From Variovorax sp. dw_308 (GTDB taxonomy: Bacteria; Pseudomonadota; Gammaproteobacteria; Burkholderiales; Burkholderiaceae_C): a stretch of 64,000 bases of DNA. The position numbers were made by a program, and so were the translations under genes. The notes beneath the pieces were generated by a model. The model worked only from the letters and a program-made list of their open reading frames with translations. It was not told where the DNA came from and searched no databases. This document shows positions 53,154 through 61,881 of this stretch, one piece after another; position 1 is the first letter of the stretch, and the number at the start of each line of letters is the position of its first letter. The DNA lies in assembly GCF_019207085.1 (NCBI RefSeq), contig NZ_JAATOM010000011.1, positions 150,429 to 214,428 on the forward strand. Direction: 5' to 3'.

Positions 53154-55073
53154 TTGAATAATCAGTGGTTTTCGAAAATTGCCGTTTGGCTCGTCATTGC
53201 CATGGTGTTGTTCACCGTGTTCAAGCAGTTCGACACCCGCGGCGGCGCCGGTGCTGGCGCGGTGAGCTACTCCGAATTCCTGGACATGGTGCGCAGCAAG
53301 CAGATCAAGACGGCGTCCATCCCAGAGAGCCTGATGGGCGGCGAGATCGTCGCGGTCAGCACCGATGACCGAAAGATACGCACCAATTCCACCGGCCTGG
53401 ACCGCGGCCTGGTCGGCGACCTGATCGACAACAACGTCAAGTTCGACGTGCGTCCCCGCGAAGAAGGTTCGCTGCTCATGACGCTGCTCGTGAGCTGGGG
53501 GCCAATGCTCTTGCTGATCGGCGTCTGGGTCTACTTCATGCGACAGATGCAGGGCGGTGGCAAGGGCGGGGCCTTCAGCTTCGGCAAGAGCAAGGCCCGC
53601 ATGCTCGACGAGAACAGCAACACCGTCACCTTCGCCGACGTTGCTGGTTGCGACGAGGCCAAGGAAGAAGTGAAGGAGGTCGTCGACTTCCTGAAAGACC
53701 CGCAGAAGTTCCAGAAGCTCGGTGGCCGGATTCCGCGCGGCCTCTTGCTGGTCGGCCCTCCCGGCACCGGCAAGACCCTGCTGGCCAAGTCGATCGCGGG
53801 CGAGGCCAAGGTGCCTTTCTTCTCGATCTCCGGTTCCGACTTCGTCGAAATGTTCGTCGGCGTGGGTGCGGCCCGTGTGCGCGACATGTTCGAGAACGCC
53901 AAGAAAAACGCACCCTGCATCATCTTCATCGATGAAATCGACGCGGTCGGCCGTCAACGCGGCGCGGGCCTCGGCGGCGGCAACGACGAGCGCGAGCAGA
54001 CCCTGAACCAGATGCTGGTCGAGATGGACGGCTTCGAAACCAACCTCGGTGTGATCGTCGTGGCTGCCACCAATCGCCCGGACATCCTGGACGCCGCCTT
54101 GCTGCGCCCCGGCCGCTTCGACCGCCAGGTCTACGTCACGCTGCCGGACATTCGTGGCCGCGAGCAGATCCTCGGCGTGCACATGCGCAAGGTGCCGCTC
54201 GGCCAGGACGTGAACCCGAGCATCATTGCCCGCGGCACGCCTGGCATGTCCGGCGCCGACCTGGCCAATCTCTGCAACGAGGCCGCCCTGATGGCTGCCC
54301 GCCGCAGCGCCCGCGTCGTCGAGATGCAGGACTTCGAGAAGGCCAAGGACAAGATCTTCATGGGCCCCGAGCGCAAGAGCATGGTCATGCCCGAGGAAGA
54401 GCGCCGGAACACGGCCTACCACGAGTCCGGCCATGCGTTGATCGGCAAGCTGCTGCCCAAGTGCGACCCGGTGCACAAGGTCACCATCATCCCGCGCGGC
54501 CGCGCCTTGGGCGTGACCATGAGCCTGCCGGCGCAAGACCGCTACAGCTACGACCGTGACTACATGCTGAACCAGATCAGCATGCTGTTCGGCGGCCGCA
54601 TCGCAGAAGAAGTGTTCATGCACCAGATGACCACGGGCGCCAGCAACGACTTCGAACGCGCCACGCAGATCGCCCGCGACATGGTGATGCGCTACGGCAT
54701 GACCGAATCGCTGGGCCCGATGGTCTACGCGGAGAACGAAGGCGAAGTGTTCCTTGGCCGCTCGGTCACCAAGACGACGAACATGAGCGAGTCGACCATG
54801 CAGAAGGTCGACGCCGAAGTGCGCCGCATCATCGACGAGCAGTACGCCCTGGCGCGCCGCCTGATCGAGGAAAACAGCGACAAGATGCACGCCATGGCCA
54901 AGGCCTTGCTCGAGTGGGAAACCATCGATACCGAGCAACTCGACGACATCATGGCCGGCAAGGAGCCGCGTCCGCCGAAGGACTGGACGCCGCGCATTCC
55001 GCCCTCGGGCAGCAGCGGTGGCGGCACCGGTGGTACCACCGTCAAGCCGGACCCGGCGCCGACTGCAGCGTGA
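53154..55073 (+). CDS. ftsH: ATP-dependent membrane zinc metalloprotease FtsH
   Basis: FtsH is a hexameric membrane protease that degrades LpxC, sigma-32 and unassembled membrane proteins. The 639-aa form from the TTG at 53154 has two membrane segments (about 7-24 and 108-129), an AAA domain with Walker A GPPGTGKT (201-208) and Walker B IIFIDEID, the SRH RPGRFDR, and the zinc site HESGH (423-427) in the protease domain. The C-terminus is Gly/Thr/Pro-rich. The TTG has a GGAG eight bases upstream and matches the usual N-terminus NNQWFSK; a start at 53067 would add a poor extension. Confidence 0.96.
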   Translation: MNNQWFSKIAVWLVIAMVLFTVFKQFDTRGGAGAGAVSYSEFLDMVRSKQIKTASIPESLMGGEIVAVSTDDRKIRTNSTGLDRGLVGDLIDNNVKFDVRPREEGSLLMTLLVSWGPMLLLIGVWVYFMRQMQGGGKGGAFSFGKSKARMLDENSNTVTFADVAGCDEAKEEVKEVVDFLKDPQKFQKLGGRIPRGLLLVGPPGTGKTLLAKSIAGEAKVPFFSISGSDFVEMFVGVGAARVRDMFENAKKNAPCIIFIDEIDAVGRQRGAGLGGGNDEREQTLNQMLVEMDGFETNLGVIVVAATNRPDILDAALLRPGRFDRQVYVTLPDIRGREQILGVHMRKVPLGQDVNPSIIARGTPGMSGADLANLCNEAALMAARRSARVVEMQDFEKAKDKIFMGPERKSMVMPEEERRNTAYHESGHALIGKLLPKCDPVHKVTIIPRGRALGVTMSLPAQDRYSYDRDYMLNQISMLFGGRIAEEVFMHQMTTGASNDFERATQIARDMVMRYGMTESLGPMVYAENEGEVFLGRSVTKTTNMSESTMQKVDAEVRRIIDEQYALARRLIEENSDKMHAMAKALLEWETIDTEQLDDIMAGKEPRPPKDWTPRIPPSGSSGGGTGGTTVKPDPAPTAA

Positions 55074-55092
55074 GCGTTTTGCGTCGGCAAGC

Positions 55093-55118
55093 AACGGGGC
55101 CATCGGCCCCGTTTTTTC
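55093..55118 (+). terminator. Intrinsic terminator after ftsH
   Basis: ACGGGGCC-ATC-GGCCCCGT is an 8-bp GC-rich stem followed by a TTTTT run. It is 20 bp after ftsH and 20 bp before folP. Confidence 0.9.
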
Positions 55119-55137
55119 TTGGAGGCAGCGGTCGGCC

Positions 55138-55992
55138 ATGAGCTTCTGGCAGACCTCCCGGTTTCGTATCGACCTCACGCAGCCGCGCGTGATGGGAATC
55201 GTCAACGTCACGCCTGATTCGTTCTCGGATGGTGGCAGCTACGCGGATACTTCGGCCGCGTTGCGGCATTGCGAAGCCTTGATCGCGCAGGGCGCAGACA
55301 TCCTCGACATCGGTGGCGAATCGACCCGGCCAGGCAGCCCGGCGGTGCCGCTCGAACTGGAGTTGGCGCGCGTGTCGCCCGTCGTGCGGGAGGCCGTGGC
55401 GCTCGGCGTGGCGATCTCCGTCGACACTTACAAGCCCGAGGTGATGCGCGCGATGCTGGACATCGGCGCGGACATCGTCAACGACATCCGGGCATTCCGC
55501 CAACCCGGCGCGCGCGAGGTGGTTGCCGCCCATCCGGCTTGCGGCGTGTGCCTGATGCACATGCATCGCGACCCGCAAACCATGCAGCTGTCGCCGATGG
55601 AGGGCGATGTGGTGCCGCAGGTTCGAGCCTTCCTGGTCGACGCGGCGGATGAATTGCGGGCACTGCATATCGATGCCTCGCGCATCGTGCTCGATCCGGG
55701 CATTGGCTTCGGCAAGACGGTGCCCCAGAATTTCGCGCTGCTCGCGCGCCAGCACGAATTGCTCGCGACGGGTTATCCGCTGTTGGCGGGCTGGTCGCGC
55801 AAGTCCTCGCTCGGCGCGGTGACGGGCATTGCAGACGCGTCGGCCCGGCTGCTCCCCAGTGTGGTGGCGGCGGTGCTGGCGGTGGAGCGCGGCGCGCGCA
55901 TCGTGCGTGTGCACGAGGTGCGCGAAACGGTGGAAGCGCTCGCCGTGTGGCGTGCGATGAATCAAGAACAACCGAGGAAGAACCCAACATGA
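55138..55992 (+). CDS. folP: Dihydropteroate synthase
   Basis: FolP joins p-aminobenzoate to dihydropterin pyrophosphate in folate synthesis and is the sulfonamide target. The 284-aa protein has the TIM-barrel motifs MGIVNVTPDSFSDGG, DIGGESTRPG, SVDTYKPEVMRAML and DPGIGFGKTVPQN, with loop GWSRKSSLG. The ATG at 55138 starts the domain and follows the ftsH terminator. Its stop overlaps the glmM start (ATGA). Confidence 0.96.
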   Translation: MSFWQTSRFRIDLTQPRVMGIVNVTPDSFSDGGSYADTSAALRHCEALIAQGADILDIGGESTRPGSPAVPLELELARVSPVVREAVALGVAISVDTYKPEVMRAMLDIGADIVNDIRAFRQPGAREVVAAHPACGVCLMHMHRDPQTMQLSPMEGDVVPQVRAFLVDAADELRALHIDASRIVLDPGIGFGKTVPQNFALLARQHELLATGYPLLAGWSRKSSLGAVTGIADASARLLPSVVAAVLAVERGARIVRVHEVRETVEALAVWRAMNQEQPRKNPT

Positions 55993-57323
55993 CACGCCAG
56001 TATTTCGGCACCGACGGCATTCGAGGCATGGTCGGCGTACCGCCCATCACGCCCGATTTCGTCCTGCGTCTCGCGCACGCCGTCGGCCGCGTGCTGAAGC
56101 AGAAGGAGGCGCGGCCAACCGTGCTGATCGGCAAGGACACGCGCATTTCCGGCTACATGCTGGAGTCGGCGCTGGAATCCGGCTTCAATTCTGCGGGCGT
56201 CGACGTCGTGCTGCTCGGCCCGCTGCCCACGCCGGGCGTGGCCTATCTCACGCGGGCCCAGCGTGCCAGCCTGGGCGTCGTCATCAGCGCCAGCCACAAC
56301 GCCTTTCCGGACAATGGCATCAAGTTCTTCAGCGCGCAGGGCACCAAGCTCGATGACGACTGGGAACTGGCCGTGGAGGCTGCGATCGAGGCGCCGCCGG
56401 TGTGGGCCGATTCGGCCAACCTCGGCAAGGCGCGCCGCCTCAACGACGCGACCGGCCGCTACACCGAGTTCTGCAAGAGCACCTTCGCCAACGACCTGAC
56501 GCTGCGTGGCCTCAAGCTGGTGGTCGATGCGGCCCACGGTGCGGCGTACCAGGTGGCGCCGCAGGTGTTCCATGAACTCGGCGCCGACGTCACGGTCATC
56601 GGCTGCGCGCCGGATGGGCTCAACATCAACAAGGGCGTGGGCGCGACGCATCCGCAGGCGCTGATCGACATGGTCAGGACGCAGCAGGCCGACTACGGCA
56701 TCGCCCTCGACGGCGACGCCGACCGGCTGCAACTGGTCGACGCCAGCGGTCGCCTTTTCAATGGCGACGAGTTGCTCTACCTCATGGCCAACGAACGCCT
56801 TGCACGCGGCGAACAACTGCAAGGCGTGGTCGGCACGCTGATGACCAACAAGGCGGTGGAAGTCGCGCTGCGTGGCAAGGGCATCGACTTCGTGCGGGCC
56901 AAGGTGGGTGACCGCTACGTGCTGGAAGAACTGACCAAGCGCAACTGGGTGCTGGGCGGCGAAGGTTCGGGTCACCTGCTGGCGCTCGACCGCCACACCA
57001 CCGGCGACGGCATCGTGAGCGCCCTGCAAGTGCTCCAGGCGTGCGTGCGGTCCGGCAAGAGTCTCGCGCAGTTGCTGGTCGATGTGACCCTGTTTCCCCA
57101 GACGCTTCTGAACGTGCGCCTGCGTGATGGGCAGGACTGGCGCAGCAACGCGTCACTGGCGGACGAGACCCGGCGCATCGAGGCTGAACTCGGCGACGGT
57201 GGCCGCGTGCTCATCCGCCCGAGCGGCACCGAGCCGCTGCTGCGCGTGATGGTCGAGGCGCGCGATCCGGCCCAGGCGGAAAGCTGCGCGCGCCGGCTCG
57301 TGGCCACGGTCGAGGCCGGTTGA
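55989..57323 (+). CDS. glmM: Phosphoglucosamine mutase
   Basis: GlmM converts glucosamine-6-P to glucosamine-1-P for UDP-GlcNAc, the precursor of peptidoglycan and lipid A. The 444-aa enzyme has the N-terminal FGTDGIRG, the phosphoserine loop ISASHNAFPDNG (Ser102), the metal loop LDGDADR and the C-terminal RPSGTEPLLRVMVEA. The start overlaps the folP stop by four bases. The order ftsH-folP-glmM is the same in E. coli. Confidence 0.97.
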   Translation: MTRQYFGTDGIRGMVGVPPITPDFVLRLAHAVGRVLKQKEARPTVLIGKDTRISGYMLESALESGFNSAGVDVVLLGPLPTPGVAYLTRAQRASLGVVISASHNAFPDNGIKFFSAQGTKLDDDWELAVEAAIEAPPVWADSANLGKARRLNDATGRYTEFCKSTFANDLTLRGLKLVVDAAHGAAYQVAPQVFHELGADVTVIGCAPDGLNINKGVGATHPQALIDMVRTQQADYGIALDGDADRLQLVDASGRLFNGDELLYLMANERLARGEQLQGVVGTLMTNKAVEVALRGKGIDFVRAKVGDRYVLEELTKRNWVLGGEGSGHLLALDRHTTGDGIVSALQVLQACVRSGKSLAQLLVDVTLFPQTLLNVRLRDGQDWRSNASLADETRRIEAELGDGGRVLIRPSGTEPLLRVMVEARDPAQAESCARRLVATVEAG

Positions 57324-57336
57324 ACGGGAAGCCCCT

Positions 57337-57816
57337 GTGATCGAGATCAGGCTGGCCGACTACGGCGATTCGGCGGACGGCGCCGCCGTCATTTCATTGC
57401 TCGACACCTATGCGCGCGATCCGGCGGGCGGTGGCGCCGCCATTCCGCTCAAGCTGCTGACGCGTTTGCCGGGCGAGTTGGCGAAAAGGCCGCAGGCTTT
57501 CACCGTGCTCGCGATCGATGGCGACCTGGCGATCGGCCTGGTGAATTGCATCGAGGGCTTTTCGACCTTCGCCTGCAAGCCGCTCGTCAATGTCCATGAC
57601 GTGGTGGTGCTGCCGCGCTATCGTGGCCAGCGCGTCGCACAACGCATGCTGGAGCGTGTGGAGCAGGAGGCGAGGGTGCGCGGCGCCTGCAAGCTCACGC
57701 TCGAAGTGTTGTCGGGGAATGCCAGCGCGATCCGCGCCTATGAGCGTGAAGGTTTCGGGCCTTATTCGCTCGATCCGGCCTTCGGCACTGCGGTGTTCAT
57801 GCAGAAGAAGCTCTGA
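57337..57816 (+). CDS. GNAT family N-acetyltransferase
   Basis: A 159-aa GNAT enzyme with the acetyl-CoA motif RGQRVAQRMLERVEQEAR and the C-terminal LEVLSGNASAIRAYEREGFGPY. The N-terminal half (IEIRLADYGD, AGGGAAIPLKLL) is less conserved and would set the substrate. The start is GTG, 14 bp after glmM, so it may be cotranscribed. The acceptor is unknown. Confidence 0.85.
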   Translation: MIEIRLADYGDSADGAAVISLLDTYARDPAGGGAAIPLKLLTRLPGELAKRPQAFTVLAIDGDLAIGLVNCIEGFSTFACKPLVNVHDVVVLPRYRGQRVAQRMLERVEQEARVRGACKLTLEVLSGNASAIRAYEREGFGPYSLDPAFGTAVFMQKKL

Positions 57817-57817
57817 C

Positions 57818-57851
57818 AAAAAAAGGCCGCGGCGAATCGATCACCGCGGCC
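57818..57851 (-). terminator. Intrinsic terminator of the beta-oxidation operon
   Basis: GGCCGCGG (57825-57832) and CCGCGGCC (57844-57851) form a perfect 8-bp stem, ending in a seven-T run on the minus strand (57824-57818). It ends the minus-strand operon, 44 bp after the acyl-CoA dehydrogenase stop. Confidence 0.92.
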
Positions 57852-57888
57852 CTCACCCCCAGCCTTCTCCCGGAGGGAGAGGGAGGAA
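57851..57888. repeat. REP-like element
   Basis: The string contains CCTCACCCCCAGCC followed by TTCTCCCGGAGGGAGAGGGAGG, in which CTCCC and GGGAG pair. This GC-rich REP-type motif is common between convergent genes in many Proteobacteria. It adjoins the terminator and lies between the GNAT gene and the operon end. Confidence 0.6.
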
Positions 57889-57894
57889 GATAGA

Positions 57895-59166
57895 TCAGAA
57901 GCGCGTGATGGGCATCTCCGCTTCGCGCTTGTCGGCCGAGTACTTGCCCAGTTCCCATTTGGCGATCGCATTGCGGTGCACTTCGTCCGGACCGTCGGCA
58001 AAGCGCAGCGTGCGTGCGTGGGCGTAGGCCATGGCGAGCGGGAAATCGTCGCTCATGCCACCGCCGCCGTGCACCTGCATGGCCCAGTCGATAACCTGGC
58101 AAGCCATGTTCGGCGCCACGACCTTGATCATCGCGATCTCGTTCTTGGCGACCTTGTTGCCGGCCACGTCCATCAGCCAGGCAGCCTTGAGCGTCAGCAG
58201 GCGGGCCATGTCGATCTTGCAGCGGGCTTCGGCGATACGTTCCTGCGTAACGGTTTGCGAGGCGACCGTCTTGCCGAAGGCGACGCGCGACGAGGCGCGC
58301 TTGCACATCAGTTCGAGTGCGCGCTCGGCCACGCCGATCAGGCGCATGCAGTGGTGGATGCGTCCCGGGCCAAGGCGGCCCTGGGCGATCTCGAAGCCAC
58401 GGCCTTCGCCGAGCAGGATGTTGTCGACAGGCACGCGCACGTTCTCGAAGTGCATCTCGACGTGGCCGTGCGGTGCGTCGTCGTAGCCCATCACGTTGAG
58501 CGGGCGCACGATGCGGATGCCCTTGGCGTCGGCCGGCACGATGACCATGCTCTGCTGCGAATGCTTCGGCGCGTCCGGGTCCGTCTTGCCCATGGTGATG
58601 TACACGGCGCAGCGCGGATCGGCCGCGCCGGAGATCCACCACTTGTGGCCGTTGATGACGTATTCGTCGCCCTGGCGCTCGATGCGGGTCGCGATGTTGG
58701 TGGCGTCACTCGACGCAACCGCAGGCTCGGTCATCGCGAAGGCCGAGCGGATCTCGCCGTCCAGCAGCGGCTTGAGCCAGCGCGCCTTGATCGCCTCGGA
58801 GCCGTAGCGCGCGATCGTTTCCATGTTGCCGGTGTCCGGCGCGGAGCAGTTGAAGGCCTCGCTGGCCCAGGGCACCGCGCCCATGATCTCGGCGAGCGGC
58901 GCGTATTCCTGGTTCGTGAGGCCCGCACCCGCATAGCCGGCGACATGCGCGCTGTCGACGGGCAGGAACAGGTTCCAGAGGCCCTGCGCCTTGGCCTTTT
59001 CCTTGACCTTCTCGACAGTCTTCAAGGCGCTCCAGCGCTTCCCGGCTGCCGTGTTGGCGGCCAGTTCGGCGGTGTAGTCGGCCTCGGCCGGGTAGATATG
59101 CTCGTCCATGAAAGCGCGCACGCGCTTTTGCAGTTCTTGTGTCTTGGCCGAATACTCGAAGTCCAT
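57895..59166 (-). CDS. Acyl-CoA dehydrogenase (ACAD10/11-like partner)
   Basis: A 423-aa FAD enzyme with the acyl-CoA dehydrogenase domains in order: N-terminal helical (AFMDEHIYPAE), middle (MTEPAVASSDATNI, INGHKWWISGA), and C-terminal (RLGPGRIHHCMRLIG, QVHGGGGMSDDFPL, ADGPDEVHRNAIA). It fits the long-chain/ACAD11-type subgroup. It is the last gene of a five-gene operon, 30 bp after the phosphotransferase, and ends at the terminator. In animals the same kinase and dehydrogenase parts are fused; here they are separate. Confidence 0.9.
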   Translation of the reverse strand: MDFEYSAKTQELQKRVRAFMDEHIYPAEADYTAELAANTAAGKRWSALKTVEKVKEKAKAQGLWNLFLPVDSAHVAGYAGAGLTNQEYAPLAEIMGAVPWASEAFNCSAPDTGNMETIARYGSEAIKARWLKPLLDGEIRSAFAMTEPAVASSDATNIATRIERQGDEYVINGHKWWISGAADPRCAVYITMGKTDPDAPKHSQQSMVIVPADAKGIRIVRPLNVMGYDDAPHGHVEMHFENVRVPVDNILLGEGRGFEIAQGRLGPGRIHHCMRLIGVAERALELMCKRASSRVAFGKTVASQTVTQERIAEARCKIDMARLLTLKAAWLMDVAGNKVAKNEIAMIKVVAPNMACQVIDWAMQVHGGGGMSDDFPLAMAYAHARTLRFADGPDEVHRNAIAKWELGKYSADKREAEMPITRF

Positions 59167-59196
59167 CTTTGCTGTCTCCAGGGGTGAAAAGGGTCG

Positions 59197-60282
59197 TCAG
59201 GCGCGTTGGGCGAAGGCCAAGGCCATCTCGGCCATCGGGCGTGCGCCGCGGCCGGATGCCACGGCTTGCTCGCTTGACGCGGTGCCGGCCTCGACCCGCT
59301 TGGCAATGCCTTGCAGGATCGCGGCCATGCGGAACAGGTTGTAGGCCTGGTAGAAGTTCCAGTCGGGCGCCAGCGCCTCGGGCGTGGTGAGGCCGGTGCG
59401 CTCGCAATACTTGCGGATGTATTCGCTCTCGGTCGGAATGCCGAGGCTCTTGTGGTCGAGCCCGCCGATCCCGCGCGACATGCCTTGCGGGATGTGCCAC
59501 GACATGCAGTGGTAGCTGAAGTCCGCCAGCGGATGCCCAAGCGTGGAAAGCTCCCAGTCCAGCACCGCGATCGGGCGCGGTTCGGTGGCGTGGAACATCA
59601 GGTTGTCGAGCCGGAAGTCGCCATGCACGATGCTGGTCATCTTCTCGTCGCGCGCGCTGGCCGGCATGTTGGCGGGCAGCCATTCCATGAGCTTGTCCAT
59701 CTCGGGGATCGGCTGTGTGATGGAGGCGAGGTACTGCTTGCTCCAGCGACCGATCTGCCGGTCGAAATAGTTGCCCGGCTTGCCGTAGTCGGCCAGGCCG
59801 CGATCGGCGAACTTGACCGTATGCAATGCGGAGATGACGCGGTTCATCTCGTCGTAGATCTTGCCGCGCTCTTCGTTGCGCATGCCGGTCAGCGACTGGT
59901 CCCACAGTACGCGGCCGGCCATGAATTCCATGACGTAGAAGGCGCGGCCGATGACGCTTTCATCCGTGCAAAGGCAGTACATCCGCGGCACCGGCACATC
60001 GGTGCCGGCAAGCCCGCTCATGACTTTGTACTCGCGCTCGATCGCATGCGCGGAGGGCAGCAGCTTGGCCACCGGGCCGGGCTTGGCGCGCATCACATAG
60101 GCCTGGCCGGGCGTGATGAGTTTGTAGGTCGGATTCGACTGGCCGCCCTTGAACATCTCGACCGTCAGAGGGCCCTTGAAGCCGTCGAGGTTGGCTTCGA
60201 GCCAGCCGGTCAGGGCCTCGATGTCGAAGGCATGCTGCGACGAAACGGCACGCGTGCCGATGAAATTCTGGAAGTCGGTCAT
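59197..60282 (-). CDS. Phosphotransferase family protein (ACAD10/11, LvaA-like acyl-CoA kinase)
   Basis: A 361-aa APH-fold kinase. The ATP loop is GGQSNPTYK (46-54), Lys67 is in YVMRAKPG, the catalytic loop HGDFRLDN (220-227, Asp222 and Asn227) and the metal site LDWELSTLGHPLADF (Asp242). This set matches the kinase domain of ACAD10/11 and the LvaA kinases that phosphorylate 4-hydroxyacyl-CoA so that the hydroxyl can be removed. Its place next to an acyl-CoA dehydrogenase supports that role; it is not an antibiotic-resistance gene by context. The substrate is inferred. Confidence 0.85.
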   Translation of the reverse strand: MTDFQNFIGTRAVSSQHAFDIEALTGWLEANLDGFKGPLTVEMFKGGQSNPTYKLITPGQAYVMRAKPGPVAKLLPSAHAIEREYKVMSGLAGTDVPVPRMYCLCTDESVIGRAFYVMEFMAGRVLWDQSLTGMRNEERGKIYDEMNRVISALHTVKFADRGLADYGKPGNYFDRQIGRWSKQYLASITQPIPEMDKLMEWLPANMPASARDEKMTSIVHGDFRLDNLMFHATEPRPIAVLDWELSTLGHPLADFSYHCMSWHIPQGMSRGIGGLDHKSLGIPTESEYIRKYCERTGLTTPEALAPDWNFYQAYNLFRMAAILQGIAKRVEAGTASSEQAVASGRGARPMAEMALAFAQRA

Positions 60283-60316
60283 GTCGGTGTGTCGCAGGCG
60301 CGTTCAGGGGTGGTCA

Positions 60317-61036
60317 TCAAATATCTGCGTCCGAGATGCGCATGAGCGCGCTGCGATCGAGTACCACGAGGCCGCCCGGTTCGATGCGGATCGCGTTCTC
60401 CCGCTCCATGGCCTTGAGTTCCTGGTTGACGCGCTGGCGCGAGGCGCCGAGCAATTGCGCCAACTCTTCCTGCGCGAGTTGCAGGCCGATGCGCATCTGG
60501 CTGCCGTCGTCCAGGTTGGGCACGCCATAGCTGCGCACCAGGTGAATCAGTTGCTTGGCCAGGCGTGCGCGCAAGGGCAGGGTGTTGAGGTCTTCCACCA
60601 GTCCGAAGAGCGTGCGGATGCGGCGCGCCTGCAGCCGCATCAGCGCTTCGTAGAGCTCCACATGGGCTGCGAGGATCTTCTGGAAATCGGCACGCGCCAC
60701 GTTCAGCGTGGTCGTGTCGCCGCGTGCATAGGCATCGTGCGTGCGCCTGTCCCCGTCGAACATCGCCACATCGCCGAACCAGATGCCCGGTTCCACATAG
60801 GTGAGCGTGACCTGCTTGCCCGACACCGCCGTCGAGCTCACTCGCACCGCGCCCTTGGCGCAGGCGATCCAGCATTCGGGCGGATCGCCGCGTGCAGCCA
60901 GCAGGTCGCCGTCCTTGTAGCGTTTGACGAAAGCACATCGGAGGATGTCGTGACGAAGCGAGGGTGAGAGAGATGAGAACCAGCGACCGGAGTTGATCGC
61001 TTCTCGTTCTTCGATGGTAAGAATGGGGTCGTCCAT
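60317..61036 (-). CDS. Crp/Fnr family transcriptional regulator
   Basis: A 239-aa regulator: a cyclic-nucleotide-binding-type domain (residues 25-140, AARGDPPECWIACAKGAV, GDVAMFDGDRRTHDAYARGD) and a Crp-type winged helix at about 175-230 (LAQEELAQLLGASRQRVNQELKAME). It has no N-terminal cysteines for a Fnr Fe-S cluster. The effector is unknown; an acyl-CoA or cyclic nucleotide is possible. It sits in the middle of a fatty-acid degradation operon, so it probably controls it. Confidence 0.9.
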   Translation of the reverse strand: MDDPILTIEEREAINSGRWFSSLSPSLRHDILRCAFVKRYKDGDLLAARGDPPECWIACAKGAVRVSSTAVSGKQVTLTYVEPGIWFGDVAMFDGDRRTHDAYARGDTTTLNVARADFQKILAAHVELYEALMRLQARRIRTLFGLVEDLNTLPLRARLAKQLIHLVRSYGVPNLDDGSQMRIGLQLAQEELAQLLGASRQRVNQELKAMERENAIRIEPGGLVVLDRSALMRISDADI

Positions 61037-61093
61037 TGGTCTGTCCTGTCGGCGACTGAAAAGGGGTCGGATTGTCGCTGCCGCGACCCGGTG

Positions 61094-61873
61094 CTATTCG
61101 TAGCGCGGCTTTGTCTTGGCGAGGAAGGCGGCAATGCCGATGCCGGCATTCGCATGGTGAAGGTTGCGCACGAAATGATCGCGCTCCTGCGCCAGATGGT
61201 TCACCAGCGTGGCGCCCCTGGCTTCGTTGAGCAGTTCCTTGATGCTGGCCAGCGCATTGGGTGCGCGTGCGCCGAGGGTGTCGGCCAAGGCCATTGCCCC
61301 TTGCAGGGCCTGGCCAGGTTCCGTTAGCTTGTTGACCAGTCCCAACTCGTGCAGCCGAGTGGCCGCGATGCGCTCGCCGTTCATGAGCCATTCGCTGGCG
61401 ATCTGGCGCGGCAGCGCCTGCGCGAGTTGCCAACTCAGGCCGCCATCGGGGGAGAGCGCGACGTTGCTGTATGACGCGGCAAACACCGCATCGCGCGCCG
61501 AGACCACGAAGTCGCAGGCCAGCGCGAGCGAGAAGCCCGCACCCGCAGCCGCTCCTTCGACGGCGGCGATGATCGGCTTGGGGAATGCGCGGATCGAGTC
61601 GATCCAGTTGTGCAGCCCGTCGATGCTTTCGGCCTGTACCGACGGATCGCGTTCACGGTTGCCGGCCAGGCGCTGCAGCGAACCGCCGGCGCAGAACCAG
61701 GCGCCTTCGCCGACGATCACGACGTTGCGCACGTCTGCGCAGTTGTCGGCTCCGTTCAGCGCTTCCACGCCCGCGGCATACATCTCCGGCCCGAGCGCAT
61801 TGCGCATCGACGGGTTGCTGATCGTCAGCACCATGGTCTGGCCTTCGGTGCGGCTCTTGAGTTCTGCGGTCAT
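61094..61873 (-). CDS. Enoyl-CoA hydratase
   Basis: A 259-aa crotonase-fold enzyme. The ATG at 61873 gives the family N-terminus; a longer open frame upstream overlaps the dehydrogenase gene and is not used. The oxyanion-hole segment is EGAWFCAGGSLQRL, then PKPIIAAVEGAAAGAGFSLAL and SPDGGLSWQLAQ. It hydrates trans-2-enoyl-CoA in beta-oxidation. Its start is 8 bases after the 3-hydroxyacyl-CoA dehydrogenase stop, so the two are coupled. Confidence 0.9.
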   Translation of the reverse strand: MTAELKSRTEGQTMVLTISNPSMRNALGPEMYAAGVEALNGADNCADVRNVVIVGEGAWFCAGGSLQRLAGNRERDPSVQAESIDGLHNWIDSIRAFPKPIIAAVEGAAAGAGFSLALACDFVVSARDAVFAASYSNVALSPDGGLSWQLAQALPRQIASEWLMNGERIAATRLHELGLVNKLTEPGQALQGAMALADTLGARAPNALASIKELLNEARGATLVNHLAQERDHFVRNLHHANAGIGIAAFLAKTKPRYE

Positions 61874-61881
61874 GGGTCTCC

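Noticed and set aside
59197..60282. Aminoglycoside phosphotransferase (resistance) gene
   Set aside because: The APH fold is present, but the sequence pattern and beta-oxidation neighbours fit the ACAD10/11 kinase type.
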